Assembly: GCF_036785885.1 (NCBI RefSeq)
Contig: NC_092323.1
Span: 6,580,501-6,644,500, forward strand
Length of the DNA stretch: 64,000 nt
DNA from: Coffea arabica
Taxonomy: Eukaryota; Streptophyta; Magnoliopsida; Gentianales; Rubiaceae
Direction of reading: 5' to 3'
Positions 35,786 through 47,580 of this stretch are shown in pieces (the first letter of the stretch is position 1; each line of letters begins with the position of its first letter). A program made the position numbers and the translations under genes. The notes under the pieces are model-generated. The model was not told where the DNA came from. It worked only from the letters and a program-made list of their open reading frames with translations, and did no database searches.

Positions 35786-36481
35786 AATTAATTTATGGCA
35801 AATATAGAGCGGACAGGAAGCGGCGGATAGCTGTCCCAAAGTACTCAAAATCCGCGATTAACAACGCCGTAAAGCAAGCAAATTTGCGAGCACAAACATT
35901 CACAAAATATTGCTTCAATTCCACCAAAAAAAAAAACATTCACAAATATGAGCCATCAAATCATGTTGACCATGTCCATTGCCAACCTGGTAGTTGCAAC
36001 ATATGTACATTTAACTGGCCCTTTTTTTGGCTATTGATTGATATATTCCCATCCTCCCATTGAAAGCGTCATAATTTTCATTTTATGATATCCAAAAATG
36101 TTTGTTATATTACGAAAATCAAAATACTTTTTAGTGTTTTCTTTTAATATTATCTCTTCTTGTAATCGTATGTACATTATCATTCAAATTTAAATTTTGA
36201 ATTTACGGTAAATAAGATTGAAAAGAAAAGTATAAACATCACAATCAAATAAATTGGAGCGGAGGGAGTACTAGTATAACAAACTTACTAGTATATGCTA
36301 CCACAACAAACACAACCTGAATGCCAAAAGATGATTTCAAAACCCATACTAGATAGTGCTTAAAATGCATGATATATTGCACCTTAAATCTTCTATATTT
36401 TGTGGACATTCAAGACTTTCTTTGTCTTCGTCTAATAAATATTTCATTGCATCTCTTCATTAGTAAGTGAGCAGGCGTTAA

Positions 36482-36662
36482 GCCCCCTGGGGCTAGACCA
36501 CCTGGTCTTGGGCTTCTTCCGGAACTCCAAGGTCAGGTGGTCGAATCCCACTTAACGCCTGGGTGCGGTTGGGGTGGCGCTGTACTCCAGGCGCAGGGGA
36601 TTAGTCGGGCCGCCTTCGGGTCTTGACCCGGACACCCCTGTGTTGACAAAAAAAAAAAAAAA
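36482..36662 (+). mobile_element. SINE with pol III boxes, poly-A tail and target duplication
   Basis: A 181-bp element lies between two copies of GTGAGCAGGCGTTAA (36467-36481 and 36663-36677), a perfect 15-bp duplication. The left part has an A-box-like TGGGGCTAGACCACCTGG and a B-box-like GGTGGTCGAATCCC, the tRNA-derived internal promoter. The body ends GACACCCCTGTGTTGAC followed by a pure A run. The exact duplication and clean tail suggest a recent insertion. Plant SINE family not assigned. Confidence 0.92.
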
Positions 36663-36677
36663 GTGAGCAGGCGTTAA

Positions 36678-38140
36678 TTATTTAGCTAAACAAAAAGAAA
36701 AGAGAAAAGTGGTTAATTATATACGTTAGATGTTCATTCAAGTGTGCTTCTTAAATCTCAAGCACCACCAAACTAATACTAATAACAGCACGGGTTACTC
36801 CAAATACAACTTTACAAGGAACTACATATATATAGAACCAAGTAGTAGTAGGTACTATAAATCATAATCTCAAACGCTTGTATTATTAATAATTTTACAA
36901 ATTGCGATGCGGTAGATCTTTAAAGATACCAACATCATATCAAAAATTGAGGTCTCGCAATAGTACTCCCAATGTTTTTAAATATCATACAGCCCTTTTT
37001 TATTTCTTTCCTTTTATTGCTTTTATCCTGAGCTAAAATATGAATTTCATGTCACTTTTTTGTTATATGTATATATAAACAGAAATGCGTTGTATTTTAT
37101 TCTAGGGTTTTTTTTAACAAAATACGAAGTTCACTAAAGAAAGCTTTAGTTTCCATTTTTTAGGGGTGTTTTTGAAAAATTTTGCTATAGCAGAGTTTTT
37201 AGATTATATTTTAGAATATTTTCAAAAAATATTTTGAAATATTTAAGAATATAAGAGTTTCTAGAATATACTTTGAAATTTCTTTTAAATTTAAATTAAT
37301 TTTTAAATTATCTTTTAAAATATTTATTAAATTTTTTATTATATTTAAAAAATTAATTTTTGAAAAACACTACCGTCCAAATGGAGCCCTTCCTCAAGTC
37401 ACAAGTGGGTAGGCAGGAAGTAGCTTACTGTTGAGATGCTACAATAGTTAGCTGTCCAAATTAGGGATCAATGATTCGACAAAGATAATTCGTTGACGAC
37501 AGGACCCACCAAAAATAAAAATAAAAAAATGGAGCCGTCAACTTTTGCGAGCTTCCCGATATCCGAAGCAAGATTTCGGTAATTTTGGCGTGCCAAATCC
37601 GCAACCTTAAGAATACAACGAAATCATCTCAGCATCTCCGAATCTCCATGAAGAATCTCTCCACTTGCCCCTCTATTCCATTTTTCTTGCTTTCTTGATG
37701 GCTTGATATTTATTCCATTGTCACCATCGAATTTCGTCGCCCGTCTTCGCCCTCTAACTTCCGTATTGCTCCTGATTTATATCAGCTCAGCGGTTTAATC
37801 TTTTCTCCTACCTCCCAACCATTCATTTAGGCTTTTAAACATTGGATTTGACCCCTTTGTAATTGTAATTCTCGCCCCCAAAGTATTCTTTCTCTGGGCA
37901 ATTTATCCAGTATAAGTACACACTTGTATGCATATCTCAACCTGAATTAGGATCCTAATCGGCCTTCTTTCTGAATTGATTCTTCAATTTGAGGTGCGTC
38001 TTTCATTTATTTATTAAATCCAGGTAAGAAAACAAAAACAAAAAAGACAGTTTTTTTCCCATCAGATCAACTTTATTTCCATCAGATCAAGCGGAATTTT
38101 TAGTTTCTTGATCAATCCTAAATGGTTGGTTGAGCAGAAA
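36678..38140. other. HHP upstream region with a small MITE-like block
   Basis: Positions 37166-37390 have related inverted ends (GTGTTTTTGAAAAATT at the left, AATTTTTGAAAAACAC at the right) and look like an old MITE. From about 37500 the sequence becomes CT-rich and less AT-rich, as expected for promoter and 5'UTR of the HHP gene; a 5'UTR intron is possible but not proven. Confidence 0.4.
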
Positions 38141-41100
38141 ATGGGCAAGGATCAAAGGGATTTTGCAGAGACAAAAGTTGGGGGAGGATCATGTGACAAC
38201 GATCAAAGGGTTTACAATTGTTCAAAGGAAGGGAAAGGGAAGAGATTGTGGAAGAAGGTGAAGTACCAGCTGGTAGAGTACCACTCGTTGCCTGGCTATT
38301 TAAAGGACAATGAGTACATTCTTGGTCATTACCGGTCTGGATGGCCTCTCAAGCATATACTGCTCAGCATTTTTACCATTCATAATGAGACCCTCAATGT
38401 CTGGACGTGAGTATTCTATGCCATTCCACCCTCAATATAGACAAAAAACATTTTTGTTTTGCTAGGTTAGGTTAATTATTGTTCCCTAAATTTTCTGATT
38501 TTGCGTGTCTTTGCACAAACAAACAGCTATGTTGACTGGTAGCTAATTGACAAGAAATAGCCAAAACTTTAGTAGCATGCATTAGAATCTTGATGAGTGT
38601 GGAGTTCCTCCCGAATTCCCAATTACTAGTACTTTGCATGTTCAAATGAACCTCCAAAACAACTATTTTGCTATTTGGAGTAGGCGTCAAGTCCCTTCTG
38701 ATGTCCTCAATAGATTACATTTTCTGTCTTGCCATCAAGAATTCGCGGTATTGTAACTGCATACTATGTGGATTACCAATGTGACGAAGGCAAAGGAAGC
38801 CTTAGATTAACATTGGCTAGGGTGGCTAAAACTGAATCAATTTAAGTTTTTTTACAACAGCGTTAATGGAACAAATATTGAAGGTTGAATATAACTTTTG
38901 CTCCTGTTACCACCACTGCTTTTACATTAGGGCCCTTTCCTTTTTCGCTATCATCACTTGGCGCAAATAATAGATAGGAGCTCCAGTTTTAAGTAAAGCT
39001 TCTCACAGAGGCATGAACTGGTGTTTGTTGCAGGCACTTGATAGGTTTCTTTCTCTTCCTTTCCCTCACCATTTATACAGCAATGAAGGTCCCAAGCGTT
39101 GTGGAACTTCCTACTTTACAACATCTCCCTGATGTTTTGAAGAAAGCTGATCTTCAGAAATTGCAAGAAGAATTTTTGACTTGCCTTCCTTCCTTGCCAC
39201 ACATGCCTGATTTGCAAAAATTTCGAGACGAGTTGAAGACCTCATTGCTTTCCATGGATTTGTTGCCATCCCCATCTACTTGGCATGTTGTAGAGCTCCT
39301 CACCAATTGTTTGCCTGAGCGATTCTTGCATAGCAACCATACTGATGCCTGCGTTCTGGTACTGATTATTCCTTGGCTCTTAATTACAGCAAGGAATCCA
39401 CTTTGTAAATCAGAGCATGATTTTGTGTTTTTGAATTCTCTCCTGTCTCCTCATTATAGTCTTCCTTAAAAGCAGGAAACTTTCGCAGTCAAATTTTCAC
39501 CCTGAAGAAATGTGCATTCTAAGAATCTGGCGTAGGTAGTAACTGTTACACTGAGTAAAATAAGCTGTGGCTATCCATGTCATCTTTCTGATAGAGTCCT
39601 TAAGGTTTTTTGTTTAATAACTTTGTCTGTGAGGCCTCAAAATTTCAAATTATTTTTCACCTTGTAAGTTTCTTAGTTCTCTTTGATCAGTCCACAATGG
39701 CACTTATTTTAGTCTTCCATCCTGTTTGGTTTACTATTTGATCTGTTCATGTAAATCCACTAAATTCTTTTGTGCTCTTATTGAAAAATCAACCCATGTG
39801 GAATATACATGAATCTGAACGTAAGCTACCTGGATCTGTGAAATTGACCCATTTATTCGCTTATCTGTCCTTGCTTTCTCTGTAAATTAGTTTGCAGATT
39901 CTGATTCTGTAATATCCTCTATATGATATGTTACCTTTTTCACTTGCCTCAGTAGGCATGTGATGTGCTCTGTATGACATATGATCTTAGTCAAATGTAT
40001 CTGTATCCAAGATAGTTGAAAATTCTTCACACATCAGGTAATTAGGGTCTGCTTAAAGCTCGCTGCAGATTGGCTTACTAGGTATCTGTACAGCATTTTA
40101 TTCGGGATATTAATTTTTTATTCATCCGAATTTTCAAAACATACATTCACTTCAGAGTTGTCACCAGCAAATTGTGTTTTATCAACTGTTTTGGTAATTC
40201 AGCCTAAATTTCTCCTCCATCTTATTTTCCTTGGCTTTAGAAATCATCAGAGATGAGATTACACCAACTTCATTACCTCTGTTGAATTGTTTAGTAGGTT
40301 GAATTTTGAACTTCTGATGTGGTTTTACAATTTGATAGTCTTTAAGTGCACGTGATATCTCAATCATAAGTTCAGGATCTTTTTGTCATGGTGTCATGTT
40401 TAGAGTCCTCTCCTATGTGATTAATTTCATCCTGAAGGCTTAAAGTTCACAATTTCGGTGCTTTGCAATGCCTTACTTTTGAATTATCTACTGATATAGG
40501 AGATGATTTTTTTTAACACTTGTTATGTTGTAACTGCTCATTATGGGGTTGTGGAGTGGTATCCACCCTGCTTTGCTTTTAGAAAATTTCACCAGAAACG
40601 ATGATGTTACCTCTTCTTTGATTTCTGCTTGTCAGTCATATGACTGTATATATTATTTTGCTTCAGTTTAGATAATAACCTGAAAATTTGCTGGATTAAT
40701 TTTCTTTTTGGAATTTTGAATTTTAGGTTTGTAGACCTAACAAGCAGAGGTCTTGTATATAGAGAATATTTGGAACACAAATTCTTCTTTCTTAGCCATA
40801 ATTATTTATTGCAAGTAATTTTGATTCTTTGTCCAAATTTTGGTGTTTTGATGCAAAAATGATTTCATTATCATTGTGCATCTGTAAATGCTCTTGATTC
40901 CCTACTTCTGCGAGAAAAATTTCATTTAAAGCAAGTGTATTGAGTCCCTAATTCTGTATTTTCTGTTACTTCTTTCTGATTCTGTGGAACAGAATTTTTT
41001 ATTGATGATTTACATGCTTCTGATGATCTAGGATTCCCCTCTTCTGAATCAGTGATCTCTTTCTAGTTAAATTGTTTTCTCGTTGAACTTTGTTGGCAAG

Positions 41101-41979
41101 AATTTCATGTGCAGCATTAAGATGAGCATTCTTTGGCATTTCTCGTGCTGTGTTTGCAACTTGAACTTGTACAGGAGATGCAACGGACCAAAGTAATCTC
41201 ATGTGAAACTTTCTGCATCTATGAGAAACTAAACGCATGAATTTGGAAATGTTCTTTTGTATCTTGTTCTGTTTCGTACCTTGGATAATTGCTGCTAACA
41301 TCTTCTCCAACATGACTCGGTGCAGCGTGGCATGAAGGAAGATGTGGCTAACATGATAGCACCGTTACTGGTGAGACCGATTACACGCTGGCCATTCTTT
41401 GCTTTCATGGGTGGTGCTATGTTTTGCTTGCTGGCAAGCAGCACCTGCCATTTGCTCTCATGCCACTCAGAGCGTTTATCATACATCATGCTCAGGCTTG
41501 ATTATGCGGGGATTGCTGCTCTAATCTCGACCTCCTTCTATCCTCCTGTTTACTATTCCTTCATGTGCTATCCATTCTTTTGCAACTTGTACCTGGGATT
41601 CATTACTATTCTGGGAATTGGTACCATATTGGTTTCCCTTCTACCAGTATTCCAAACTCCAGAATATCGTACTATGCGGGCATCCCTCTTCTTTGTGATG
41701 GGGTTGTCAGGTGCGGCGCCAATTCTGCATAAGCTAATTCTATTTTGGAACCAGCCTGAGGCACTTCATACAACTGGGTATGAACTTCTAATGGGAGCTT
41801 TTTATGGTATTGGAGCACTGGTCTACGCCATGAGAGTTCCTGAAAGATGGATGCCTGGAAAGTTTGATATTGCTGGGCACAGTCACCAACTCTTCCATGT
41901 GCTTGTAGTTGCAGGGGCTTATACCCATTACCGTGCAGGGCTAGTTTATCTAAGGTGGCGGGACCTGCAGGGTTGCTGA
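38141..41979 (+). CDS. HHP4: Heptahelical transmembrane protein, PAQR / adiponectin-receptor-like (HHP4/HHP5 type)
   Basis: Three exons join in frame: 38141-38406, 39034-39358 and 41326-41979, coding 414 residues, with a 1967-bp second intron. HHP proteins are seven-helix membrane proteins of the PAQR family, in plants linked to hormone and sugar responses; the exact activity is unproven. Visible motifs are LVEYHSLPGYLKDNEYILGH, NETLNVWTHLIGFFLF (first helix), SSTCHLLSCHSER with the metal-site His near residue 239, LDYAGIAAL, and the C-terminal GHSHQLFHVLVVAGAYTHY with the other metal-binding His residues. The length with a large loop after helix 1 (residues about 100-190, containing two similar LPDxxKxxDLQKxxxE blocks) places it with HHP4/HHP5. 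The start is the first ATG; the open frame extends upstream without one. The Pack-MULE begins 168 bp after the stop, probably in or just beyond the 3'UTR. Confidence 0.93.
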
Positions 41980-42147
41980 ACTTCTTGTGATTAAATGGCT
42001 ATCTGTTGATGTTGTACTAGGATTTTAAAAATTACTGTGGACTAGTTTTGGTGTGTCTTAGAGTCAAAGTTGGAAGTAAAAGTCTGCTGCCCAGTATGTC
42101 TGTAGATCTGTACCTTTCGTTTTTGTTATTGCAGTGAATAACTAAAA

Positions 42148-43642
42148 GGGAAATTTGCCAAATTGGTCCCTAATATTTACCAAAAACATTTTTTTAGTCC
42201 TTTACATAAAAAATCAGCCAGAATGATCCTTCACATTTCAATTGTGAGCCAATGTGGTCCTATTGCTCGTTTTTACTCATTTTTCCGGCTAAAAATAGCA
42301 CGCCCCTCTCACATGGTCATATTTTTAGGGGCAAAACCGGAAACACATTTCATTACCCGTTGAAAGTAAAAGGAATGGACAACCACCAAAATACACATTT
42401 CACCTTTGGCTCTCAAAGTTTCAAGAAACCCTAAATTGCATCCCCGAATGGTGGCGAAAATCCCAGAAATGTTCTTCTGGAGGGTTTCAAGGTCAAGCTT
42501 AGGCCTTTCGAAACTCTTGCCAGAAGGGTCACCTATGCGGCCGGTGGCTCCCCCAATGAGGGCAACAGCACGGTGACTGCAGCGGAGGAACCAAGAGAGA
42601 ACAATAATACCAAGGAGATTGCCGAGGTGGAGGCTGTCGACGGTGGGGTTGAAACCACAGTAGACTCGAAGAGGTGGTTGATTAGGGGCAAAGGAGGAGC
42701 AGATGGACCTGAGACTATCGCTGGTGAGAGATTCCAGCAGACCCCTCTGTTCAAGAATTTCCACCACACTGGAGGAGGTATTGGCGGTGTGTGAGCGTGG
42801 AAGATGGGAAGCAGCAGCTGCTGCTTCTTGTGAAAGCAAAGTAGAGGTAGAATAATAAGCGAAGTGGTATCAGTATGGAAATGGTGCAAAAGCTCGGAGT
42901 CCTTTGAGAAGAAGACAAGAGCAGGAAGAGGTGGAGGGAGAAGAAGGCAGCCTGTTTAGTCTGAACAAGGCGACCGCCCCAACTCCAACAGCAGCAGTAG
43001 CAGCCGAAGCCACCACAGACATCTCTTCTGCTGCTAGATATATATATATATATATATAAGGGCATGAAACTAAAAGATCTTTCGAAAAAAATCAGAATTT
43101 AGCAAACGCCAACAGCAGTGGAATGCTGAAAAATGAGATTCGAGCTAAATACACACTACTTATTCAACAGCCAACAGCAATTTCAAGAAACCCATTGTGA
43201 AGTCCCATTTTCCCGATTCGGTCTGCATCTTTTTGATTTTCTTCATTAATTTATGGCCAAATTTTCTATTATTTCTCAATCACACCTTACAGGTTTGTCG
43301 TCGTCATCATCAGCAATACATTTCCAAGTAATGCTTGTTAATTCGGGGATGCAATTTAGGGTTTCTTGAAACTTTGAGAGCCAAAGGTGAAATGTGTATT
43401 TTGGTGTTTGTCCATTCCTTTTACTTTCAACGGGTAATGAAATGTGTTTCCGGTTTTGCCCCTAAAAATATGACCATGTGAGAGGGGCGTGCTATTTTTA
43501 GCCGGAGAAATGAGCAAAAACGAGCAATAGGACCACATTGGCTCACAATTTAAATGTGAAGGACCATTCTGGCTGATTTTATATGTAAAGGACTAAAAAA
43601 GTGTTTTTGATAAATGTTAGAGACCAATTTGGCAAATTTCCC
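42148..43642. mobile_element. Pack-MULE carrying a tyrosyl-tRNA synthetase fragment
   Basis: The 1495-bp element has ends GGGAAATTTGCCAAATTGGT and its inverse, with inverted arms of about 300 bp (42148-42449 and 43342-43642) that match almost throughout. TAACTAAAA at 42139-42147 recurs at 43643-43651, a perfect 9-bp duplication. Between the arms lies a captured piece of a host gene (next entry). Long TIRs, 9-bp duplication and a cellular gene fragment define a Pack-MULE. Confidence 0.95.
42450..43022 (-). pseudogene. Captured 5' fragment of organellar tyrosyl-tRNA synthetase
   Basis: The minus strand from an ATG at 43022 encodes an alanine- and serine-rich transit-peptide-like start (MSVVASAATAAVGVGAVALF), then, after an in-frame TGA near 42872, the N-terminal catalytic domain of class I TyrRS: VVEILEQRGLLESLTSD, PLRVYCGFNPTVDSLHLGNL (the HLGN form of the HIGH motif), ALIGGATGRIGDPSGKS and ERPKLDLETLQKNISGI. 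It stops in the left arm of the Pack-MULE; the KMSKS half, the anticodon-binding domain and the S4 domain are absent. The parent gene, for the plastid/mitochondrial enzyme, must lie elsewhere in the genome. The fragment cannot make a working synthetase. Confidence 0.88.
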
Positions 43643-43651
43643 TAACTAAAA

Positions 43652-44134
43652 AGTATCAATTGGGAGTAATATTTAACTTTAGATTTTGTTCCCGTGTGGA
43701 TCTGGGTTTTATCTGGGGAGGACAAAAGGGTACGCGATACAGAAGCAGTTTGTATGCATTTTCTGTTATGCTCTTAGATTAAACTTAAAAATGCTTTTCA
43801 ATCGAATGATATGAGGATAATGCAACGGAAATTGACGTACAAAATTATCTGCTGAAGTTTTTTAGTTGTAACTCGTTGACCTGTCATTTATGAGCAAGGA
43901 ACCCAAAAGAAACAGGAATTTGGTTTTTCTCACCGTGATGCGTTCAACGTTCCGGTATCAGAACCTAAATTGAAGACGATGCAAAACTGAAAGCTTTGAA
44001 AAAAGTAAATATTCTCTCTTCCGTTCAAGAACAAGGGAAACAAAAGTCATCATCAAATGCCGAAGATGGCAAGAGACATTTACGGGCGATCTCCACAAAC
44101 TGTGGAATGGACAAAATGAACATTATTATTTGTT
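43652..44134. other. Spacer between Pack-MULE and tRNA
   Basis: No gene seen. The last part is the 3' flank of the minus-strand tRNA. Confidence 0.4.
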
Positions 44135-44208
44135 TGCTCTCGTTGAGAGTCGAACTCAAGACCTCCCGCTTACTAAACGGGTGCTCTAACCAACTGAGCT
44201 ACGAGAGC
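44135..44208 (-). tRNA. trnT-AGT: tRNA-Thr (anticodon AGT)
   Basis: The minus strand folds as a complete cloverleaf of 74 nt including the discriminator A. The acceptor stem GCTCTCG pairs perfectly with CGAGAGC. The D arm is GCTCAGTTGGTTAGAGC, the anticodon arm CCCGT-TTAGTAA-GCGGG, the T arm TTGAG-TTCGACT-CTCAA. The loop TTAGTAA gives anticodon AGT, read as threonine (A34 becomes inosine). There is no intron and no encoded CCA, as usual for a nuclear plant gene. A-box (TAGCTCAGTTGG) and B-box (AGTTCGACTCT) promoters are intact. Confidence 0.96.
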
Positions 44209-44429
44209 GCGTTTGGACAGTGATGCTCTCATTCCTATTACTTTTTTAAATAGTTGGACGCCCAACCCCACAGAATCTCATCACATGACTGCAGTGCCAA
44301 ATGTAATCCCGGGAAAAGGACCCACTATGATTGGGGTTGGGTGCGGTTCCATCTGATTGTTGTTGTATTTTGTACAGTACGTAGATTACAATTGCATTAC
44401 ATTTGAAATAGAGTATTATTCCCGGGAAA

Positions 44430-44600
44430 TGGTGTGTTTGGATAGACTATTATTTGGAATAATTATTGTAACACTTTTTGTGATGTGATGTATGTGAGAT
44501 AAAAAGTAATTGAGAATATAAAAAAGTGAATTGAGAAATATGTTTATGATGCAAGCGAAATATTATTTGGGATAATTTGACAATCCCAGGATATTTTACT
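44430..44600. repeat. Dispersed MITE-like sequence
   Basis: The block TATTTGGAATAATTATTGTA and following TTTTTGTGATGTGATGTATG recurs at 50530-50830 (in both orientations there) and, more diverged, at 33905-34125. The two ends here contain related ATTATTTGG(A/G)ATAATT words. No target duplication was resolved. Confidence 0.55.
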
Positions 44601-44845
44601 CAAAGTAAAAGCAGTGTATATGAATGAAATACTTGATATATATTAAGTAGAATATAATAATATATTTGTATACAAAAAGCTTGAACATGTACAAAACAAC
44701 CGGATGGAATGCACAAAACATAATTGCATTGAGTTCTTATCCGAACTCCTAAAGCGAACCGTAATGAACCAATCTTTATAATGTTTATGACCTTCGTTAG
44801 GATTATGATCTTTATTGCCTACCGCATAAGGAAGTATAGCCCACT

Positions 44846-45560
44846 AAGGGTGCATTTGATAAGGTTAAAGTTTGAAATTTGAAATTTGAATCTATTAGAT
44901 TATTAAATTGTTAAGTATTAAACTTAATATATTTGAATGCTTATCACATTCAATAGTAAGTTAATAATTTATCATTTATTTTGGTGACAAATTTTGCCTA
45001 GAACTGTAATCGAATCGAGCTATTTGCGAGCAGTTCGGTCAAAAACTTGACTTGGACTCGAGTTGACCGAATTTGAGTATTCAGATGCAATGTTCGAAGG
45101 CTTGTCAAGTCTTATCTAGTTTTTAATTTTAATTCTTTAACATATTATTATTATGAAATTACCTTTATACAAAAAAAAGTGGTTGAATTTACGAAATTTT
45201 TTAAGTTGTACGAAATTTTTTAAAAATGAAATGTCTTTTCACTTAAAATATTATCAAAAAAAATGAAATTTTCTGACTTAAGTTCAATAAAACTTGTATT
45301 GACTCGCACCAATGCGAGTCGAGCTCGAGTTCTGTGAGCAATCATCAAGCTCGAGTTCAAGTTTCAATAATACTATTCGCTCGAGCTCGAGTTCGAGTAT
45401 GGCAATATTCGACCTCGATTACATCTCTAGTTTTGTTTAGAAAATTAAATGTCACTTAATTAATTTAGATGTTTAACTTTTGATTATCAAAAAAATTGAA
45501 TATGTTAAGATTTGAATCCATAAAATTTAAGTGCTGAATTGGGTTATCAATCAGACCTAA
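44846..45560. mobile_element. MITE interrupted by a second element
   Basis: Outer ends GGGTGCATTTGATAAGGTT and AACCC/TTATCAATCAGACC-type right end are imperfect inverted repeats. The inner element 44999-45429 (431 bp) begins TAGAACTGTAATCGAATCGAG and ends CTCGATTACATCTCTA, with TCGAGCTCGAG-rich body and a weak 8-bp flank match (ATTTTGCC / GTTTTGTT). A relative of the inner element occurs at 51593-52029. Class of the inner one is probably hAT. Confidence 0.6.
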
Positions 45561-46136
45561 ATCTCAGCAAGATTACTTCCTAAAATACGAGCGAGAAGTG
45601 GTTAGTTCGGAAAATACTGAGCGTGGCCTCTTCAAGTGTAGGGTATCCAATATACCCTTCATTGCTTTACTTATTCCTTTCTAATTCTTGGGTAGAATTC
45701 ACTCCATATGTGTATATATATATATATATATATCTTCCGAAAGTCGTCATGGTTTAGGAAAATAAACTTGTAGATTTTGCATAATAGATTTAAGTAGTTC
45801 GAAGCTAAATGTATAAATTTAAGTGTATTTGATCTAGGAGCATATATATGCTCTGCCCTTAAAGACCGACTAACGTTTGTTAATGGAGATTTCTTTCCTT
45901 TTCAGTTCACAGGACAGTAGCCTCCTCAAATTCCCGACGCAGGGCACTGAGATACGCAGTAAATCCCGAGAATTGACGTTAATAAAAAGGCAATAAATAA
46001 GGAAGCCTCAGCTGATCCTCGATCAAAATGTCGGTGCAATTTCCACGTGTCAGAATCAAGAGATGCACCCTCCTGATCCACATTCCATACCAGTCCACAG
46101 ACGTAAGCGGAACCGACGGACCCCAATTAAAATTTA
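45561..46136. other. Intergenic, no gene seen
   Basis: Contains a short (TA)n tract near 45713-45731. Nothing else recognised. Confidence 0.4.
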
Positions 46137-47156
46137 GGGATAATTTTAGAAACCTTCCTGAGGTTTCTAACAATATCGCTAGCCTCCCTTAAATTTTATA
46201 AAATTATGCAAACCCCATGAGATTAAGATTTTGATAATAAAGTACTCCAATTAGAAAAGCGAATAGTAAAAAAATATTTTAAGACGAGAAATAAAATTTT
46301 GATTTCATAAATATCCCTTATGCATGCATATAACTTGTATTAGTAAAAGAATGAAAATAATTAAAATTTAGAAATAATTAATACACACATTTCACCACTC
46401 AAAAAGTTTATATTTATAAACTTAGACAACACAAAAAAGCAACAAAACTACACTAATGATCACAAGATTCAACAAAATAGACTAGTTATCATTTTTGATG
46501 TGATGTTTATTATGATTCTTGTGATTTTGAACATAAAAAATTTTCAAAATTTGTCTTTCTTTTTCCTCCATTCTCCTTTATTAATATCTAACGATTAAGT
46601 AATTAGAACATTAATTAATTACTAGTAACTAATTAACAAAAATAGCTGTTGAAAATTTCTTTAATGATGAATGATGACTTGTATTTAGAAAATAACATTA
46701 ATTGATATACCTAATGAAGGAAGGAGGAAAAAGAAAGACAAAATTTGAAAGTTTTTTATTCAAAATCATAAGAATCATAGCATACATTATTTTTAAAAAA
46801 AATGACTAGTCCATTTTATTGATTCTTATGATCATTAGTGCAATTTTGTTGTTTATTTGTATTATTTAATTTATTAAATGTAAATTTTTTGAGTAGTGAA
46901 ATATATGTATTAATTGTTTCTAACTTTTAATTATTTTTATTTTTTTACTAATACAACTTATATATATACATAAGGGATATTTATGAAACCAAAATTTCAT
47001 CTCTCTTTTTAAAAGTATTTTTTTTAATATTATCTTTTCTAATTGGACTAATTTGTTATCAAAACCTTAACCTCAGGGAGGTATATATAATTTTGTAAAT
47101 TTCAAGGGAGGCTAGTGATTTGTCAGCAACCTCCCCTGAGGTTCTGAAATTATCCC
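46137..47156. mobile_element. Near-palindromic foldback MULE upstream of a GT34 gene
   Basis: The 1020-bp element begins GGGATAATTTTAGAAACCTT and ends with an inverse of GGGATAATTTCAGAACCTC. TAAAATTTA at 46128-46136 recurs at 47157-47165, a perfect 9-bp duplication. The inverted arms extend over most of the element, meeting near 46650, so a single strand could fold into a long hairpin. It has no coding frame and ends about 420 bp before the ATG of the next gene. Confidence 0.92.
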
Positions 47157-47165
47157 TAAAATTTA

Positions 47166-47580
47166 AAAGCCCCACCCACTCTCAACAATAATCACCACTG
47201 TCCATTAAAACAAACGAAACACCGGGAGCAGCGGAGCAAACTCAGCTCTAAACTGCTAAAGCAATGCAGTTGTAGTTGCAGTAGCAAGGAAGGATTACGA
47301 TCATCACCATCCAATACACAAAAGCCACGCCCACGCAATCCAATGCTGAGCAGCTTTGCTTTTACTTTCCCAGACTCGGCCAAATTACTCTTCGGCGTCC
47401 ATTCAGTCAAGCGGCGAACCACCTCTAGCTGACGCACTCAATTTTCCAGATGGCCATAAACTCTCACTAACGGACGAACCTCACCTCCTCCACCTAGGTG
47501 GCAAAACCAGGCGCAGGCGCTTTCGTAGCGCCCTTAAAATGCTATCTCCAGACCAGTCACACCTTCAGACAGCAGCCACC
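47166..47580 (+). promoter_or_regulatory. 5' leader and promoter of the first GT34 gene
   Basis: The open frame of the downstream gene extends back to 47356 without an ATG before 47539. The ATG at 47539 is followed at 47581 by one in much better context (GCCACCATG); the latter gives an N-terminus like the paralogues. If 47539 is used, 14 residues are added. Confidence 0.45.

Noticed and set aside
47356-47538. N-terminal extension of GT34 copy 1
   Set aside because: The frame is open but has no ATG before 47539, and the paralogues start near the equivalent of 47581.
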